Shown: positions 1 to 12,746, numbered from the stretch's first letter. The stretch is 64,000 bases of DNA from Ailurus styani (GCA_002007465.1 LNAC01000162.1:2581832-2645831), one strand, 5' to 3'. The notes: generated from the sequence alone by a model not told the origin. Numbers and translations are program-made.

Positions 1-110
1 TTTATATGCACTGGGAATAAAAAAAAAACTCATTTGACTTGCTCTATTGTAATACTCAGTTTACTGCAGTGGTCTGGACCTGAACCCACAGAATCTCTGA
101 GGTATGCCTG
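1..110 (-). mobile_element. Tigger-type DNA transposon end (cut by window edge)
   Basis: The segment ends in GGTATGCCTG at 101-110 and contains 'GGTCTGGACCTGAACCCACA' and 'TATATGCACTGGGAATAAAA'. These match the terminal region of a mammalian TcMar-Tigger element read from its end inward on the minus strand. The match is by memory of the family terminus. The rest of the element lies outside the window. Confidence 0.7.
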
Positions 111-1479
111 TATCCTCCTTCATGCCTTTGAGAACATTTGATATACATTTGTACATTGCTGACATTTTGGCTACATTTATTTTGCTTGTTTTGTTATACA
201 TTGACTTTCTTGTAACATGGTTGAATTCTGAGGTCTGTCTGTCTCTCTCTCTGTTTTGGTGAGCTTTATTATGCTGAGGTAGAAAAGGAAACAAGGCGGA
301 GGGAACTACAAGCCAGACCAAGCTTGGCCCCTTCATAGTGAGTTTAGAATGAGGGACACTTTAGAAAAATAGCTGGATTCTACCTTGCCTTCTTCCTCTA
401 TAACCATTCCATTCTAAAATTTGTTATAAACATGCTGCCTTGGTACTGCTTTTTGCCCAGAGTGGTCTCCCTTGGTTGTAATCAGCCACCGTGCTCTCTG
501 TATGCAGTTGCAGGTTTAGAAAAGAATGCTCAGGGTTCAGATAGTTTATCTTCACCTGTCATCATTCCCTCATTTTCAAGCTTGGTTGAGTTTCATCCTA
601 TTTGTAATATCCTGCCTGGTGGACTCCAAAATGACTTTGAAGGAGTTGGCAATGGTCTCTTTGAACTTCATTCCCACTAGAATGGCAGCTCCATTTGAGC
701 AGGAGTTTGGTTTTTTCTTGTTTTTTGGTTTTTTGGGTTTTTCTTTTTCTCTCTATTGTATTCTTAACACGTAGAAGAATACTCTGCATATAGTGAGTGC
801 TCTAAATTTTGAATGAGCAGGGGAAAAAATGAATGCAAGAAAAAGAAATCGGTAAAAGCAAAAACCTTTATCTCGGCCTATGTTGGTATTCTTAGAGCTT
901 ACTTTTCTGCTCCCTCCTATTTCACGACCTCATTGTAGTTCCTAACTCTGAGGGCTTCTCAAATCTTCAGCATTAGGTGCATCGGCCTTTCTCTTATTTC
1001 TGTGACATATCCAGGGTTGTATTCATGGAAAGGAGTGCATTTCATGTCACTTTTCCATCTTATCAGAGAAAGCTTAGTTTAGTTTACTTTAAAATTTTCA
1101 TGGCATCCAAATCACTCATGTCTATTTTCTTGTTTAAGTTACTCCCACTTATGCAAATGTCTTTGAATAATTTTAAAATTTCAAGAACTTAATCAATTAT
1201 TGATTAAGCCAGGATTTATATTTGTCTTCTGTATGATGAATCTATGATGAATATCTTCCTTAGTGCCTTTTTCTGAATTATCATACAGCCAGTGATAAAG
1301 CATCAGGAATTGGTAGTTTCCAGATCCTTATTTCTGATCTCCAAAAATGGAGTTTGTCAATTACTTTGCTATAAAAATACAAATATAAAAGGTGTGGACA
1401 GTGAAATGAAAGGAGTAGCCCCAAAAGTAAGAGTACACTTAAGCCAAACAAAATGTGATATGAAAATATGAGGACAACT
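111..1479. other. Unique AT-rich DNA, no gene seen
   Basis: No repeat I recognise and no convincing coding frame. There is a short CT-rich patch at 235-252 and a T-rich patch at 707-752. A 9-bp stem with a 3-nt loop lies at 1188-1208. The open frames here (up to 91 codons) show no family motif and overlap on both strands. Confidence 0.6.
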
Positions 1480-1650
1480 GTACCTGGCCCTTAATTATTA
1501 CATAATTCTTGGGAATACATTTCTTCTGAGTCTCAGTTTTATAGAGGTAAAATGGGGACAAAAATGGTTTCTCTGCTTACCGAATTTCTGTGAAAATAAA
1601 AGGCAAAGAATATTTACGAAACTCTTTTATAAATGTTATAAAGCACTATA
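1480..1650 (+). repeat. MIR-like SINE fragment
   Basis: The order of short blocks follows the MIR core: a TCTCAGTTTTATAGAGGTAAAATGGGGA-like stretch (about 1532-1559), then GTGAAAATAAAAG, then a TATAAAGCACTATA end near 1640. It is strongly diverged. The call rests on the 'AAAATGGGGA' block plus the 'TAAAGCAC' block at the right spacing. Confidence 0.5.
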
Positions 1651-4089
1651 ATTATAAATACAAGAGGAGTGCCTGCTTCTTTTTGTATCCAGTTTTCTGT
1701 TATAAATGCTTCGTTTTAAAATTTTAATATTGCTTTTGTGCTACACAGTGTATGACGACTGACATTTTTACATAAATGTCATCTGCAAAAAATGTTGTAT
1801 GACTATAGAGTAATTTATGTGTTCAGTTTCTTTAAAAAGATTCTATTCTGATTTCTTTGTAGAGAAAATAATTACATTCTAATTGAGATTTTCTGCAAAT
1901 TATAACAATTATATATTTGGATTAAAGAAGATAACTCATGAAGACTATATGTTGTTGTACTACTAAAACTACTTTTCATTTATTCAAATTTATTAATTGT
2001 TCCCAATCAGAAGTGAACCATTATCCAGGTAAAATAAGAGATTTGGTCTAGAAAACTTTGGTTTTCAAATTCATGCAGTGCTATCATTATCCTCTTTATG
2101 TTTTAGGTAATTTATTCTAAATTACCTAGAAAAAAAAAGGCTGATTTTACAGTTTTATACTGCATTCTCCAAGTCTCAGGCAAGAATAAAAGGAAAAGAG
2201 TAAGCAAGGAAAAACAAAGAAAAAGAAAATTATACTCAAGTCACATAGACATCTAAAGTCTCTGATTTATGTGAAATCTTCTGTTTGGTAGAGGATATAG
2301 AGGAAAGAAAGGGATATTGAATTTCTGACAACATACGTGCTTAGTGTTTTGTCTACAATGTGGTGAGCACATATTTATTTTTTTTTCTCTGGGCTTTCTG
2401 CATTGAAACCAGTACATTATAAGCTTATCATACAAAAGATGGCAAAAAACAAAAAACAAAAAACCTTGCCATTTATTTTCTATTAATTGTTTTTCTCCTG
2501 AGGTTACTGCCCTACACAGAGCCGTTTTAACCTCCTCATGTCTTCAACAGTGGGAACATCTTGACATGACTCCAAATCCAATTCCAATGTGTTGAAAGAA
2601 TAAAAAACACATTTACTTTAAAATTCTGAAGCATATTAATGATGCCATAGAAATACATCTTGCTTACAATGTCTATTAGTTTTACCTTTGTTAACATGTT
2701 TCAGTGTAACTATGTGATTAAGGTTTTACTTTGTGCAGACCGCAGCTGTAGCAACTGCAGCTGCCAAGAAAAACAGCAAAATATTTTAAAAGTCAAAGCA
2801 AACAGCAAGGCTGCCATACAAACTTTATTCATTCATCCTGTATATCTTGGTTTGTTGGGCTTTTCTTTCTTACTCTGTGTAATGAAACAGCATTATCATT
2901 GTCATCATCCCTAAATTAAAGTTCAGAAAAAGAAGTAAAACCTATGCTAGTATTGATTTTCCAGGTCATTGCACTCTGGAAGGTCAGCATCAAGGGGATT
3001 TTCAGTGGCTTCATCGTTGAAAGGAGGCTGCTGTGCATCTCCAAAGAAGGCGGCATAGGTCTCTGTGCATTCAAGGGTATTAGTAGCAAGGACTGGAAGT
3101 ATTTATGCAGATCATTACTGGGGCAAATCCTGTGGGCCAAGTTCTTATCAGCCTTGTGTCCCACCCACATTTCATCAAGGCCATACACAGAGTAAGCAAT
3201 AGGAAAAAGCCTAGAATGGGCACTGCTGGAGCTGCTGACACATCTGACAGCTGCAAGCATTATCAATCCTCTGCTAACAGTGCAGTGCTTGTGACAAGTA
3301 AAAAATTGCATTTTGACTAAGAATCTGAAACTGTATGTATGTGACTGAGAGGGGACTTTCTTTTATATATACCCTGTTGATTTGAGCTTGCTCTAGACCT
3401 GTAGTGTAAACAAGCTAGAATAGTCCATTAGGATTTGCTTTTTTCTCTTTTTTTCTTGGGATTGGAATTTGCTTACTGCGGTGTGGGATGTAGAGGCCAT
3501 GACATGTGAACTCATGGTGAAAAGCCACAAAAGAAGGGGAATTCACTAGTGAGAGGGCACGCTGAACTTACTCGCCTGCCTGACCTTTATGGCAAGTACT
3601 ACTCACAGAATTGGTAACATTCAAAACGCTGACAGAAAGATTGTAAGAGGTCAGCAAAGGGTGAACCTGTACAAGCATTTGGGACCAAACCCTTGAGAAT
3701 TACAATAAACTATTAGTTATATAGCGGCCATAATTGAAATGCAACTGTCCATGTTGTTTCCTTTTTGCTCTTTGACGTGTGCCCAATCAATAGTAATTCC
3801 TCATTTGTTGTGGGAAAAAAATGAAAAAGCCTTAGAAGAAATCAAGCCCCAGGGTGCTTTAAGAATCAATTAACTATGAATAAAAATTACTTGAAAAGAG
3901 TATCATAGGGTCTTCCAGCTTTGCTCCTCTATCCCCTTGGGTTGATTATCACTTACGGAGAATCACAGGGCCTCCTACCATTGAGGTCTTTACTTTCTGT
4001 CCTAGGAAGATAGGAGGATTTCCTGGAGTCAGAGGCATTTTATAGGTTTTCGATAAGCAGGGTAATGGCAGGGCAGAGAAATGCTGATT
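1651..4089. other. Unique DNA, possible conserved or coding-derived patch at 2.7-3.3 kb
   Basis: Mostly AT-rich DNA without recognised repeats. An 11-bp perfect stem with a 3-nt loop occurs at 2104-2128. The part from about 2730 to 3320 is less AT-rich and contains an open minus-strand stretch at 2947-3102, described under findings. Nothing else can be assigned. Confidence 0.5.
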
Positions 4090-4212
4090 CATCAATTTTG
4101 TACATATTTATTGTGTAGCTAGTATATGCCAGCTCTGTGCTAAGGACTAGGTATATGGTAGAATCATAACCTTCATGTCCCTGTACACTATTATGCTCAA
4201 TCTAGGAGGGAG
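4090..4212 (+). repeat. MIR/L2-like remnant
   Basis: The run 'ATTTATTGTGTAGCTAGTAT...GCCAGCTCTGTGCTAAGGACTAGG' followed by 'CTTCATGTCCCTGTACACTA' follows the 'tattgagcacctactatgtgccaggcactgtgctagg' pattern of MIR-related and L2-related repeats. Divergence is high, so the subfamily is not assignable. Confidence 0.4.
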
Positions 4213-5764
4213 CACGCCGGCTCAGTCACAATGTATACATATTGTGTTTTAGGTTACAAAATACTTTTTTGGTTTCAACCTCCATTTCCACTGGAGGAAA
4301 TTTAATGTGAGGTTCTGAGACCATTTTTCCATATATTCATTTTATTTTAGGACTGCTTCACTTCTCGTTTCCCAACTAAAATTTATCTAGATCAGTTTTG
4401 AAGGGGAGAGATCCAAGCTTAGTAGGAACTGAAGCTTATAAAATGTGGGGACCCTTTTTAGGAAAAAGAATACAAGGTCCTAGCAGGTGAGATCCTTCCT
4501 TAAGTAAGTAGCTAAAATTTTGGAAGCCAATGAACTCTTCATAGTATATTCTGACTTCTTTTCTGAGTGGAAAGATACCTTATAATTCATACTAATTCCA
4601 AAGAAAGTTAATCTTTTTGTCTGGGTTTTTCAGGAAAAAAAAATGCATATATACCACAAACTCTAAATGTTTCCTTTAGACCTTATAGTTTGAGTTCAGG
4701 ATAACAGATGCATTTTAAAAAATGTTTTCTATTTACCTGATGGTTTACACATAAAAATATACTGTCATGTAAAAGTTACATTAATGCTTAAGATATTTAT
4801 GTTGGGTAAATGAAAGGACAGAAGAAAAGAAAAACAAAAGAACAAAGGAAAGTCAAACCTTTTGTTATAGTTTGGACTAAAAGTAGAAATTTAAAAGTTT
4901 CATTTAAAAAATGTCCAGTAAAGGCATGTAGATACATATGAAATAATTCAAGTGTTATTATGACTACTTTATTTGTGGAAACTTTCAGGATATAAATATA
5001 TGTAAGGCCCTAATTAAAGTAGTGAGAATGAATAAAGAATATCATGAGCCAATACTATAACTTTGATACACATTTGATTACTTGGAACTTTTTAGAATTA
5101 GCAGAATAAATATATAGATGATTTATTGTGTATTTTAATTTAGGTAGGAGGCCACCAAGTCTGGTATTGACTAGAACACTTTAAGCAAAATGACATTTAT
5201 ATTTTGTTATATTCCTTTAAATCCTATTTGAGATTTTTTTCTTTAGAAGTTCTTTAAATCCTACTTGAGATTTTCTTTCCTTTCTCTTATTACCATAGGA
5301 AGATATTAAAAACATTCTATAATAGTTAATCAAGTGAAAATCTTTTTTTCCTCTTCTGGTAGTATTTTTCTTGAAGTTTACTAAAGGATGATATACACAC
5401 AGAAAACATGACCATACATACTGATCATAAATGCACAATTTGATGAAATTTCATCAAGTTAATGACACTTTTTGGTAATCAAAATATAGACTAAGAAACA
5501 GAGTATTGAGATTTCTCATGAAGACTCCCCCTAACTCTCCCTTCTTGTCACTATTTATTTCCAATTCTATCTCCATCATCAAAGATAGCATTTATCCTGA
5601 ATTTTAACATTCAATTTCAACATTGAATTCTAGATTCATTTTACCTGGTTGTACATATACATGTACAGGTGTGTGTAACTCTTACTTTGGTATAATTTTA
5701 AGCTAATAAAAAGTTGTAAGAATAGTAGAATGAACTCCCATACACTCTCCATCCAGATTCACTT
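4213..5764. other. Unique AT-rich DNA with a local tandem duplication
   Basis: No gene or known repeat seen. A two-copy tandem repeat of period 37 lies at 5216-5280 (TTTAAATCCTAYTTGAGATTTT in each unit). The left target-site copy of the next SINE is at 5751-5764. Confidence 0.6.
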
Positions 5765-5953
5765 AAAAAAAAAAAAAAGATTTATCTATTTTGGAGAGAG
5801 CATTGGGGGAGGGGTGTGCAGAGGGAGAGAATCTCAAGCACACTCCCTGCTAAGGGCAGAGTCTGCCCCAGGCTCAATTTCAGGACCCTGAGATCATGAC
5901 CTGAGCTGAAATCAGGAGTTGTCACTCAACCAACTGAGCCACCAGATGCCCCT
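5765..5953 (-). mobile_element. SINEC (tRNA-Lys-derived carnivore SINE), older copy
   Basis: The antisense SINE starts with an A-run and AGATTTATCTATTTTGGAGAGAG and ends in CAACTGAGCCACCAGATGCCCC, the complement of the tRNA-like head. A 14-bp target-site duplication, ATCCAGATTCACTT, flanks it exactly at 5751-5764 and 5954-5967. The A-run at the poly-T end and several head substitutions make it older than the mustelid-type copies in this window. Confidence 0.93.
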
Positions 5954-7029
5954 ATCCAGATTCACTTTTGATTACATTTTGATTTACTGTCAGCTTTCTC
6001 TCATACTCTCCTTTCTGAACCATTTGTGAGTTAATTGGAGATGTCAGGTACAGTTATCAGAATCAAGAAATTCTGGAGTACAGTGTAGATTTTTTTAAAT
6101 TTTAAAATGTACTAGGTATCCATTATTTGTTAATGGATTAAACAGGGATTTGCAAATAATAACCATAATCCAGAGCACGCTTTCTTTGTGGAGATTATTG
6201 GCATATTCTCAAGGGGAAAATATCAAATTCTAGGAGGCATATCCTGCAAATTCATTATTTAACATAATCTATAGCTCCCAGAAAAGCCAAGGTTTACTTG
6301 GGTCGTTGGTGGGGTCCCTGGATTTTGACAATTTTAAGACTGATGGTAAATCTTGTCCCTGATTCTTCCTGTTTTTCTATTGTTTTCTTAATAGATTTGA
6401 CTCCAGAGTCCATTAACATTTCCATGGGAAGTTATCTTCTGTCATCATCTATTCAGCTATCAATTAGTTTGTTGATGTAGATATCACTGATGCTATTTCT
6501 TAATGTATAAAGATGAAAAAACTTACTATTCCATTTTGAATTATTTTTTATTCTGTAATCTAAAAATTTTGAAAAAATGAGGTATCTAGCACAGTACCCT
6601 TCATATAATATTTTGAAAAACAAAGATAGGTAAAAAACATCCTTCTTAAGGACCTTCAAAACTAATAAGAAGATAGTCTTCTTGTATAAGAATATATCTT
6701 ATGTGTAGAAAAGAGTACAAGTACACTAGGGAGTTTGATGAGGGAAAAATCATTTCTACTTGGGTGATCAGAGAAGGGTTTTTGAAAGAGCTGTCTTTTG
6801 AGATATGTCACAAAAGACATGTAGGATTTCTATAGGTGATAATGGATAGTCGGACAGAACACTGCAAGTATTTGTGCAATGTTAAATGGGTAGAAAAATG
6901 CTAGGTAAATTTAAGGCATTGAAGAGTCCGATGAGCAGTTGGTTTAACATGGGCAATGAAGAAGAAATATGACTAGAACAAGATGAAGGGCTATAAACAA
7001 CTGCTAAGGAAGTACAGGGAAAAACTGAA
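5954..7029. other. Unique DNA, nothing recognised
   Basis: AT-rich with short, unrelated open frames on both strands. I see no repeat signature, motif-bearing frame or RNA gene. Confidence 0.55.
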
Positions 7030-7560
7030 CATTATTTTATATTTTGAATAGGTGATACATTTACATGATTCAAAACTAGAAAAAATGTTCCATTCTATCC
7101 TGGGCTCTCATCTGCTAACTTGTCGCCTCTTAACCGTAAGAGAATATTGTTCTTGATGTCTTAAGAGTTCTATGCACATATAAGAAATGTGCAATATAAA
7201 TTATCAATCCCCCTTATTTTGGCAGCATGTTATATGTCCTTTCTGCACCTTGCTTTTTTCATTAACAATATTTCCTGAATAGTTTTAATACTAATACAAA
7301 TAGAGATTATCATTACTTTTTCCAGTTATAGAATGTTTCATCAAAAGGAAGTATGATTTATTTAAGTAGCACTGTACTGATGAGTTGTTTCTAGAATTTT
7401 GCAATATATTTTTTCTGACATGAATTATTTACATATAAGTCATTTCACATGTGAGTACTTATTTAGGATAACTTACCTAAAGTCTAGTTAATTGGAAATG
7501 AATATATGCATTTCTTACTTTGGTAGATATTATCAAGTTGCCAATAGACAGATGTATACC
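7030..7560 (-). mobile_element. L1M-type LINE-1 3' end, antisense
   Basis: 'ATTTTGAATAGGTGATACATTTACATGATTCAAAA' at about 7041-7075 is the complement of the old L1 3' UTR. It is followed by 'CTGCACCTTGCTTTTTTCATTAACAATATTTCCTGAATAG' and a Tm-like AT-rich continuation, all in the order expected for an antisense L1ME/L1MC 3' end. It is decayed and carries no open frame. Confidence 0.78.
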
Positions 7561-8917
7561 AATTTATATTCCAAGCATGGGTTCAAAGACTAGGAACACC
7601 TGTTTCTCTATATGTTTGTAGAAGCTTGGGTTATCAAATGATGTATCATTCTGATAGGCAGAAGAATGTTATCAAACTACAGTTTTAATTACAGTTTTCT
7701 TATTTTGAGTGAACTTGAATATTCTTTCAAATGTTTAAAAGAATTTACTCTGCAGTCCACCCATCAGCTTCATCCTGCATCTGGTTCTCCTGGTAATAAC
7801 AGTTGCCATGAGTAAGTCAAGAGTACTAAGGGGTTTCACAAACAAAGCCAGTGAATAAAAGGTAAGGGGTATTATTCTTTTATTAATAAGTCTTTTTCTT
7901 CAATATAATTGAGAGAAATTAAACTATCTACTTATCCCTGGATAACAACCGGACAAATTCACGTCTGATTGACTTAGGTCTGATTTCTGAAATAATCATG
8001 AGCAATGGAAAGGAATTACCAGGATTGCCTTAGAGGAATTAGGTTCAATCTTGAATCTAGGGAATAAGGTCAGGCCTTCCCAAGTCACAGGGACTTTGCA
8101 CACAACTGAATGAAGTTAGGTCTTGTTAACAAAGAAATGTGCTCATGGGTTAGGCAGCCAGCATGCCCATTACACTTTGTTTTCTTAAGAATTCTATTAG
8201 AGGCATTCACTGAATGCTCCCACTCCATATTTGTGGCTGATCTACTTTACTATACCTATTAAAATTTATGTGTGAGAATTGGTTTTGCAGCTCTAATTTC
8301 TGTGTTTCCAAAATGGCAGTTAACTACTTGATAACCTAAGATTTTGAATACGTGATTAAACATATCTGTTATAATTGTAGAAATGACTTGGAAAACTAAT
8401 GACTTTATCATGGTGTAAAAGTGAAATGGGTTACTGTGTGAAACCACATTTTGTGTTATGGTCTATATTATGACATAGGTTTCTTAAGATTTGCTCAATT
8501 CAAAGATATAAATAAAATGGTGAACACTTTACCATAGAGGAAGTACTGTTAGGAATACATTTGTTTTTAGAGGAAGAGATATTTTGGTAGCTCTCAAAAA
8601 ATGAATTTTATATTTTTACTACATATAAATTCAGGTTTGATTATAAATGAAGTACTTTATATCACCTCAGAATCCTCTGGTGGTAAACATTCTTTGTTGT
8701 TTTAATATAGCCTTAGAGAAGATTTAGCCTATCTGTATGTTCATCACTTCTAGTTGTCCTTTTGAAATCCTCTATTCTATAGGATTTTGAAGCATTTAGG
8801 AGTAAGAGATAAAAAGAAGGTCTGCTATCCACATTCTTCCTTTATCTGGGAGACACCTAGGAAATAAAAAAGGTCATATCCTAAAAAAACAAACAAACAA
8901 AAAAGTTGTATCTTTGT
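7561..8917. other. Unique DNA, nothing recognised
   Basis: No repeat or gene signature could be defended. A short (CAAA)n-like patch lies at 8888-8903, just upstream of the LTR. Confidence 0.55.
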
Positions 8918-9299
8918 TGCTATGGACTAGATAGTGCTCCCCCCCTCCAAATTCATATGTTTAAGCCCTAATTCCCATGTGACTATTTGAAGAGAAGGCC
9001 TTTAAAGAGGTAAGTAAGATTAAATGAGGTCATAAAAAGAGGGCCCTAATCCAATAGGACTGTTTTCCTTACAAAAGAGGAAAAGATGACAGGGTAGACA
9101 CGCACAGAGAAAAGGCCCTATGAGGACTCAGTGAGGAGGTGGTCACCTGCAAGCCGAGGAGAGAGGCCTCAGGAGAAACCGAATCTGCTGACACTTTGAT
9201 ATTGAACTTCCCGCTCCAGAACCGTGAAAAAGTAAGTTTCTTTTCTTTAAGCTACCCAGTCTGTGATACTTTGCTATGGCAGCCTAGCAGACTAAAACA
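8918..9299 (+). mobile_element. MaLR solo LTR (MST/MLT1 type)
   Basis: It begins TGCTATGGACTAGATAGTG..CCCCCCCTCCAAATTCATATG and ends CTATGGCAGCCTAGCAGACTAAAACA, so it has the LTR 5'-TG...CA-3' ends. Internal blocks include 'GGCCTTTAAAGAGGTAA', 'GATGAGGTCATAAAAAGAGGGCCCTAAT' (split by divergence), 'CTGCAAGCCGAGGAGAGAGGCCTCA', 'CTTGATATTGAACTTCC' and 'CCAGAACCGTGAAAAAGTAAGTTTC'. These follow the MST/MLT1 LTR of the ERVL-MaLR group. No internal retroviral sequence adjoins it. Confidence 0.88.
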
Positions 9300-11640
9300 C
9301 TCATAAATATACTAATAACAGACTTCTTGGCAAGCAAGCTAACAGTATTAGCTGGTGGAAAAGTTCTTACCTAGGGGGCGATTTTAGCAAATGCACCTGA
9401 TTGCCTAGCATTCCCTATATTAAATAAACCTATAATCTATGTATATATGGGGCACAGATTCCTGGGAAATAGGTTATGTGCCCATTTGCATATAAAATGG
9501 AAATGTTTCATAACTGCTACTGTTTACTTTTTGTGTAAAGTAATGTACCAGAGTCTATTTGATGCAGTAAGAAAAGATCCAGTGAGTCATGATCTCTCTC
9601 TGCTTCTCCCTGGGCCTCCAGATCCTAGTCTTTTTTGTCATCAGAATGATTAGTAAAATCCCCGGGTCATAGGAGTCTGATTTGACATTTTGATTCTTTA
9701 AATTATCACGCTGATAAAATTTAGGAGTTATTTCGTATAGAAAATAATGTAGTTTCCTAGGTGAGTCGGTTGGAGTTTCTGTATGTTATTTATTTTGAGA
9801 AGAATATATGCCACGATTAGGTAATGATGATGTCAGAGCAGTGACTTTTCTACATATCCAAGGCATTAAAAGTGTTTACATGGGGAAATTAGACTAAGTG
9901 ACTAGACTTCAACAATACACATCAGCCTAACTGGTAGGAATATCCAATGAAGTAGAAAGACTTTGATTTCATGGTATAATCTACCAAGGGTAAGAGAGAA
10001 ACCACGTTCAATTTTATTTTTTTAAACTACTTTCAACTTTATTTATCAAATAATGGTGTTGGAAGTGAGCCTGAGAGATAGTATATAAATAGTCCTCTAT
10101 TTCAAGAGCTTCTGATCAGGAAGAAAAAATTACTTAAACATAGAACATATCCAAAGGAAGCTTCCAAACATCCCGCAGTCACGTATCATAAGGTCTAACA
10201 ACCTTAACCATCAAAATAATACACTTAACGTCTCAATGTTAACTGTTCCTGTTGTAAATGGAAAACATTCCTACTCTCTTGGTTCTCAGTGGACAAAAAG
10301 AACAGCTGCTCACTATTTGAAGTCCCCTCCTATATTTATTTGCATTCTATGCCAGTGAATTTTTATATGCATATTTGCACGCGCGCGTGTGTGTGTTTAT
10401 ACTTTTAATAATAAAAGAGCAAAAGATATCCCATTATGGTGCCAGTTCACCTTGGTTGTTGTAAACTACTTTTATGAGGTTACACAAAGCATTACTTGCC
10501 TTTAAAACTATACTCGTGACATTCACAGAGATTTTGGAAACAATTTAATGAAATATACAAAGTGATTATCTGTATGAAAAAAAGAACCATACCAGTTGGA
10601 AAGAACTATATAGTATTTGGATTTGTCATTAAGGATTTTTATCTTGCCCACATCTCTATCCTTACCATCTTAGCCAGCTGTGAAGCTGTACTATTCTTAA
10701 AAATTGTCATGGGAAGGCAATTCCACCACTTCCCCTGGCATTATAGGTAATGTTATTTACATTCAGAATACTCTCTTTATGTCTAAACTAAAATATTTAG
10801 CTGTAATTCAGAACAGTTCTTTCCAGTTCTCTTTTCCCTCCCTCCCTCCATCATCTGCAATAGCCTGCAGAGTTGTTATATTATCTGACTTCCTTTAATT
10901 TTCCTCTTTATGTAACAAAGATGTCATCAATGCAGTATCTTAAACCAAAGGTTTTGTTTTAATGGTAAAAATGTCAAACCCTGTGGAAGGCTATTAAAAG
11001 AGATATTTTTCATATTGAGAGTCATTTTAGCATGAATCGAATCACATGGCAGTCAATTTTATTCTCTGATTACACATGCATATGCCATGAACTTGATCTG
11101 TGGGGGAACCTCTCTCTTCCCAGGCCTTACTCCTTTTTCCCTTCAATTTTTACATTCTTATTTTCACTTTCTTCCCAAAGAATTTTTTGAGTAATAATTA
11201 TGTTAGTCGATTTGAAGAAAATGAACTTTAGTTTATCAAAAGCAATTTCACACAAAAGATCTCTTGAGCTCTCTCTAAACATTTGCATGAGGGAGAAAAT
11301 ATTTGAACTACGCAAACTTATTTTATTGGAACCAAAGTCAGTTGTGGGTTTGTTCATTCATGTGATATAAAGTATTGTCTTTCCAAGTCAGTGAGAAATT
11401 ATATGCTGATCTAAACTATAAAAATACATGTTATTCTCATAAAATCTAGTACGCATTTCAATTTTTTCCGGATAGTGGCACCACTGTAAAAAAACAAACA
11501 GAAAACACTGCAATGAGAGGAAGAAATTTAACTCTGCAACTAACTTAGCATGTGAACTTGACCACACTGATGAAGCTCTGGTTGATTTTTTGTCCTAGTC
11601 TACTACATGAGAAAAGCAGCAGGTGAAAATTTAATTCTTG
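9300..11640. other. Unique DNA with a short alternating purine-pyrimidine tract
   Basis: No gene or recognised repeat. The tract GCACGCGCGCGTGTGTGTGT at about 10377-10396 is alternating purine-pyrimidine, the class of sequence able to adopt Z-DNA. Open frames are 60-76 codons, unrelated and overlapping. Confidence 0.55.
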
Positions 11641-11644
11641 ACCA

Positions 11645-12115
11645 TAAACATTATCATATTGTAGGAGCCAAGGGCAAGCTGCTCCAAGATGAGCCACTTT
11701 GGCATGAAAATTATTCTGAGCTAAAGGCAATTAAGACCCTATGGGCTCAAGAGAAACTTCTGTCCTTCCCTTAACTAGAAGAATCTATAGTGGTGGGCAG
11801 GGGAGTCTTTTACAGAAGTGCTATTACCAGAGATAAATTTTATCTGAGTGACCCATCTGTATGGCCAGGCTAACATCTAATTACCAAACATCTGCTCTTC
11901 TAATTGTCCTATGAATTGCATTTCTTTCCTCTGAAGTCCCAGACCCCTACCACCTTCTCTTTAGTTCAGGATGACATATATACCTTATTTTTCCTCAGTG
12001 TCTTTGGAATTTCCATGTCTGTGTGGATTCTCCATATGTACACAATTAAACTCGATTTTCTCCTGTTAATCTGCCTGATGTCGATTTGATTCTTAGTCCA
12101 GCTAGACGGATGGAT
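11645..12115 (+). mobile_element. LTR-like repeat, copy A (family not named)
   Basis: The start contains 'GCCACTTTGGCATGAAAATTATT' (from 11692) and 'GAGCTAAAGGCAAT'. Later blocks are 'ATTACCAGAGATAAATTTTATCTGAGTGACCCATCTGTATGG', 'ACCAAACATCTGCTC', 'CTCTGAAGTCCCAGACCCCTACCACC' and a 3' end with 'TGTGTGGATTCTCCATATGT', 'AATTAAACTCGATTTTCTCC' and 'TTGATTCTTAGTCCAGCTAG'. The same blocks in the same order occur at 12308 and 15298. The 3' end resembles ERV LTRs, but I cannot name the family. Confidence 0.7.
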
Positions 12116-12307
12116 CTTTGAAAAAGGACAGGGATTCTTGCTCTCTGCTAATATCATACTCTTACATGTTTTAATATTGAGGCACTTAATATTCCTTTTT
12201 TTGTTCTGGATATAAAAGTTATATTCCAAAATGTATAAAAATTAAACTTTCTTTTCAACAAAAATTTATCGTGGGAATCATGCAGATCAATGTTATTGTT
12301 TGGAAAG

Positions 12308-12746
12308 GGAGAAGAATTTGTTACCCCTAAATATGTCACTTTGGCATGAGCATTATTTTGGGCTAAAGACTATCAAAACCGGGAGCCTGGGTGGCTCAGT
12401 GGGTTAAAGCCTCTGCCTTCAGCTCAGGTCATGATCTCAGGGTCCTGGGATCGAGGCCCGCATCGGGCTCTCTGCTCAGCAGAGAGCCTGCTTCCTCCTC
12501 CTCTCTCTGCCTGCCTCTCTGCCTACTTGTAATTTCTCTCTCTGTCATATAAATAAATAAAATCTTTAAAAAAAAAAAGACTATCAAAACCCAGCAGACT
12601 CAGGAAAAGAGCTTTGCCTCCTGCTTTAACTACCTAAATTAACATTGCAAAAGGGGCCTGTACCAGGAAGAGAGCTATTATCACATATTCCCTTTTACCT
12701 AAGAAAGATTTTATGTCACAGAGCAATCTTTGTTTTCTAAACATCT
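12308..12746 (+). mobile_element. LTR-like repeat, copy B, 3'-truncated and split by a SINE
   Basis: It begins GTTACCCCTAAATATGTCAC and shares 'CACTTTGGCATGAGCATTATTTT', 'CAGCAGACTCAGGAAAAG', 'GGGCCTGTACCAGGAAGAGAGCTATT', 'CCTTTTACCTAAGA' and 'CTTTGTTTTCTAAACATCT' with copy C. A SINE interrupts it at 12380-12578. Homology stops at about 12746, the point where a 27-bp perfect inverted repeat begins. The stretch between copies A and B (12116-12307) is AT-rich and unassigned. Confidence 0.7.
12380..12578 (+). mobile_element. SINEC, mustelid-type copy inside LTR copy B
   Basis: Complete from GGGAGCCTGGGTGGCTCAGT to the TAAATAAATAAAATCTTT plus A tail. It is flanked by an identical 12-bp target-site duplication, GACTATCAAAAC (12368-12379 and 12579-12590), that belongs to the LTR. 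The SINE is therefore younger than the LTR copy it splits. Confidence 0.96.

Noticed and set aside
2916..3311. 131-codon minus frame starting with Met
   Set aside because: Ser-rich, with no recognisable domain. The neighbouring frame at 2947-3102 looks more protein-like and is reported separately as uncertain.
12380..12450. tRNA-like A and B boxes in SINE heads
   Set aside because: They are SINE promoter remnants derived from tRNA-Lys. No cloverleaf with an intact acceptor stem is present, so these are not tRNA genes.
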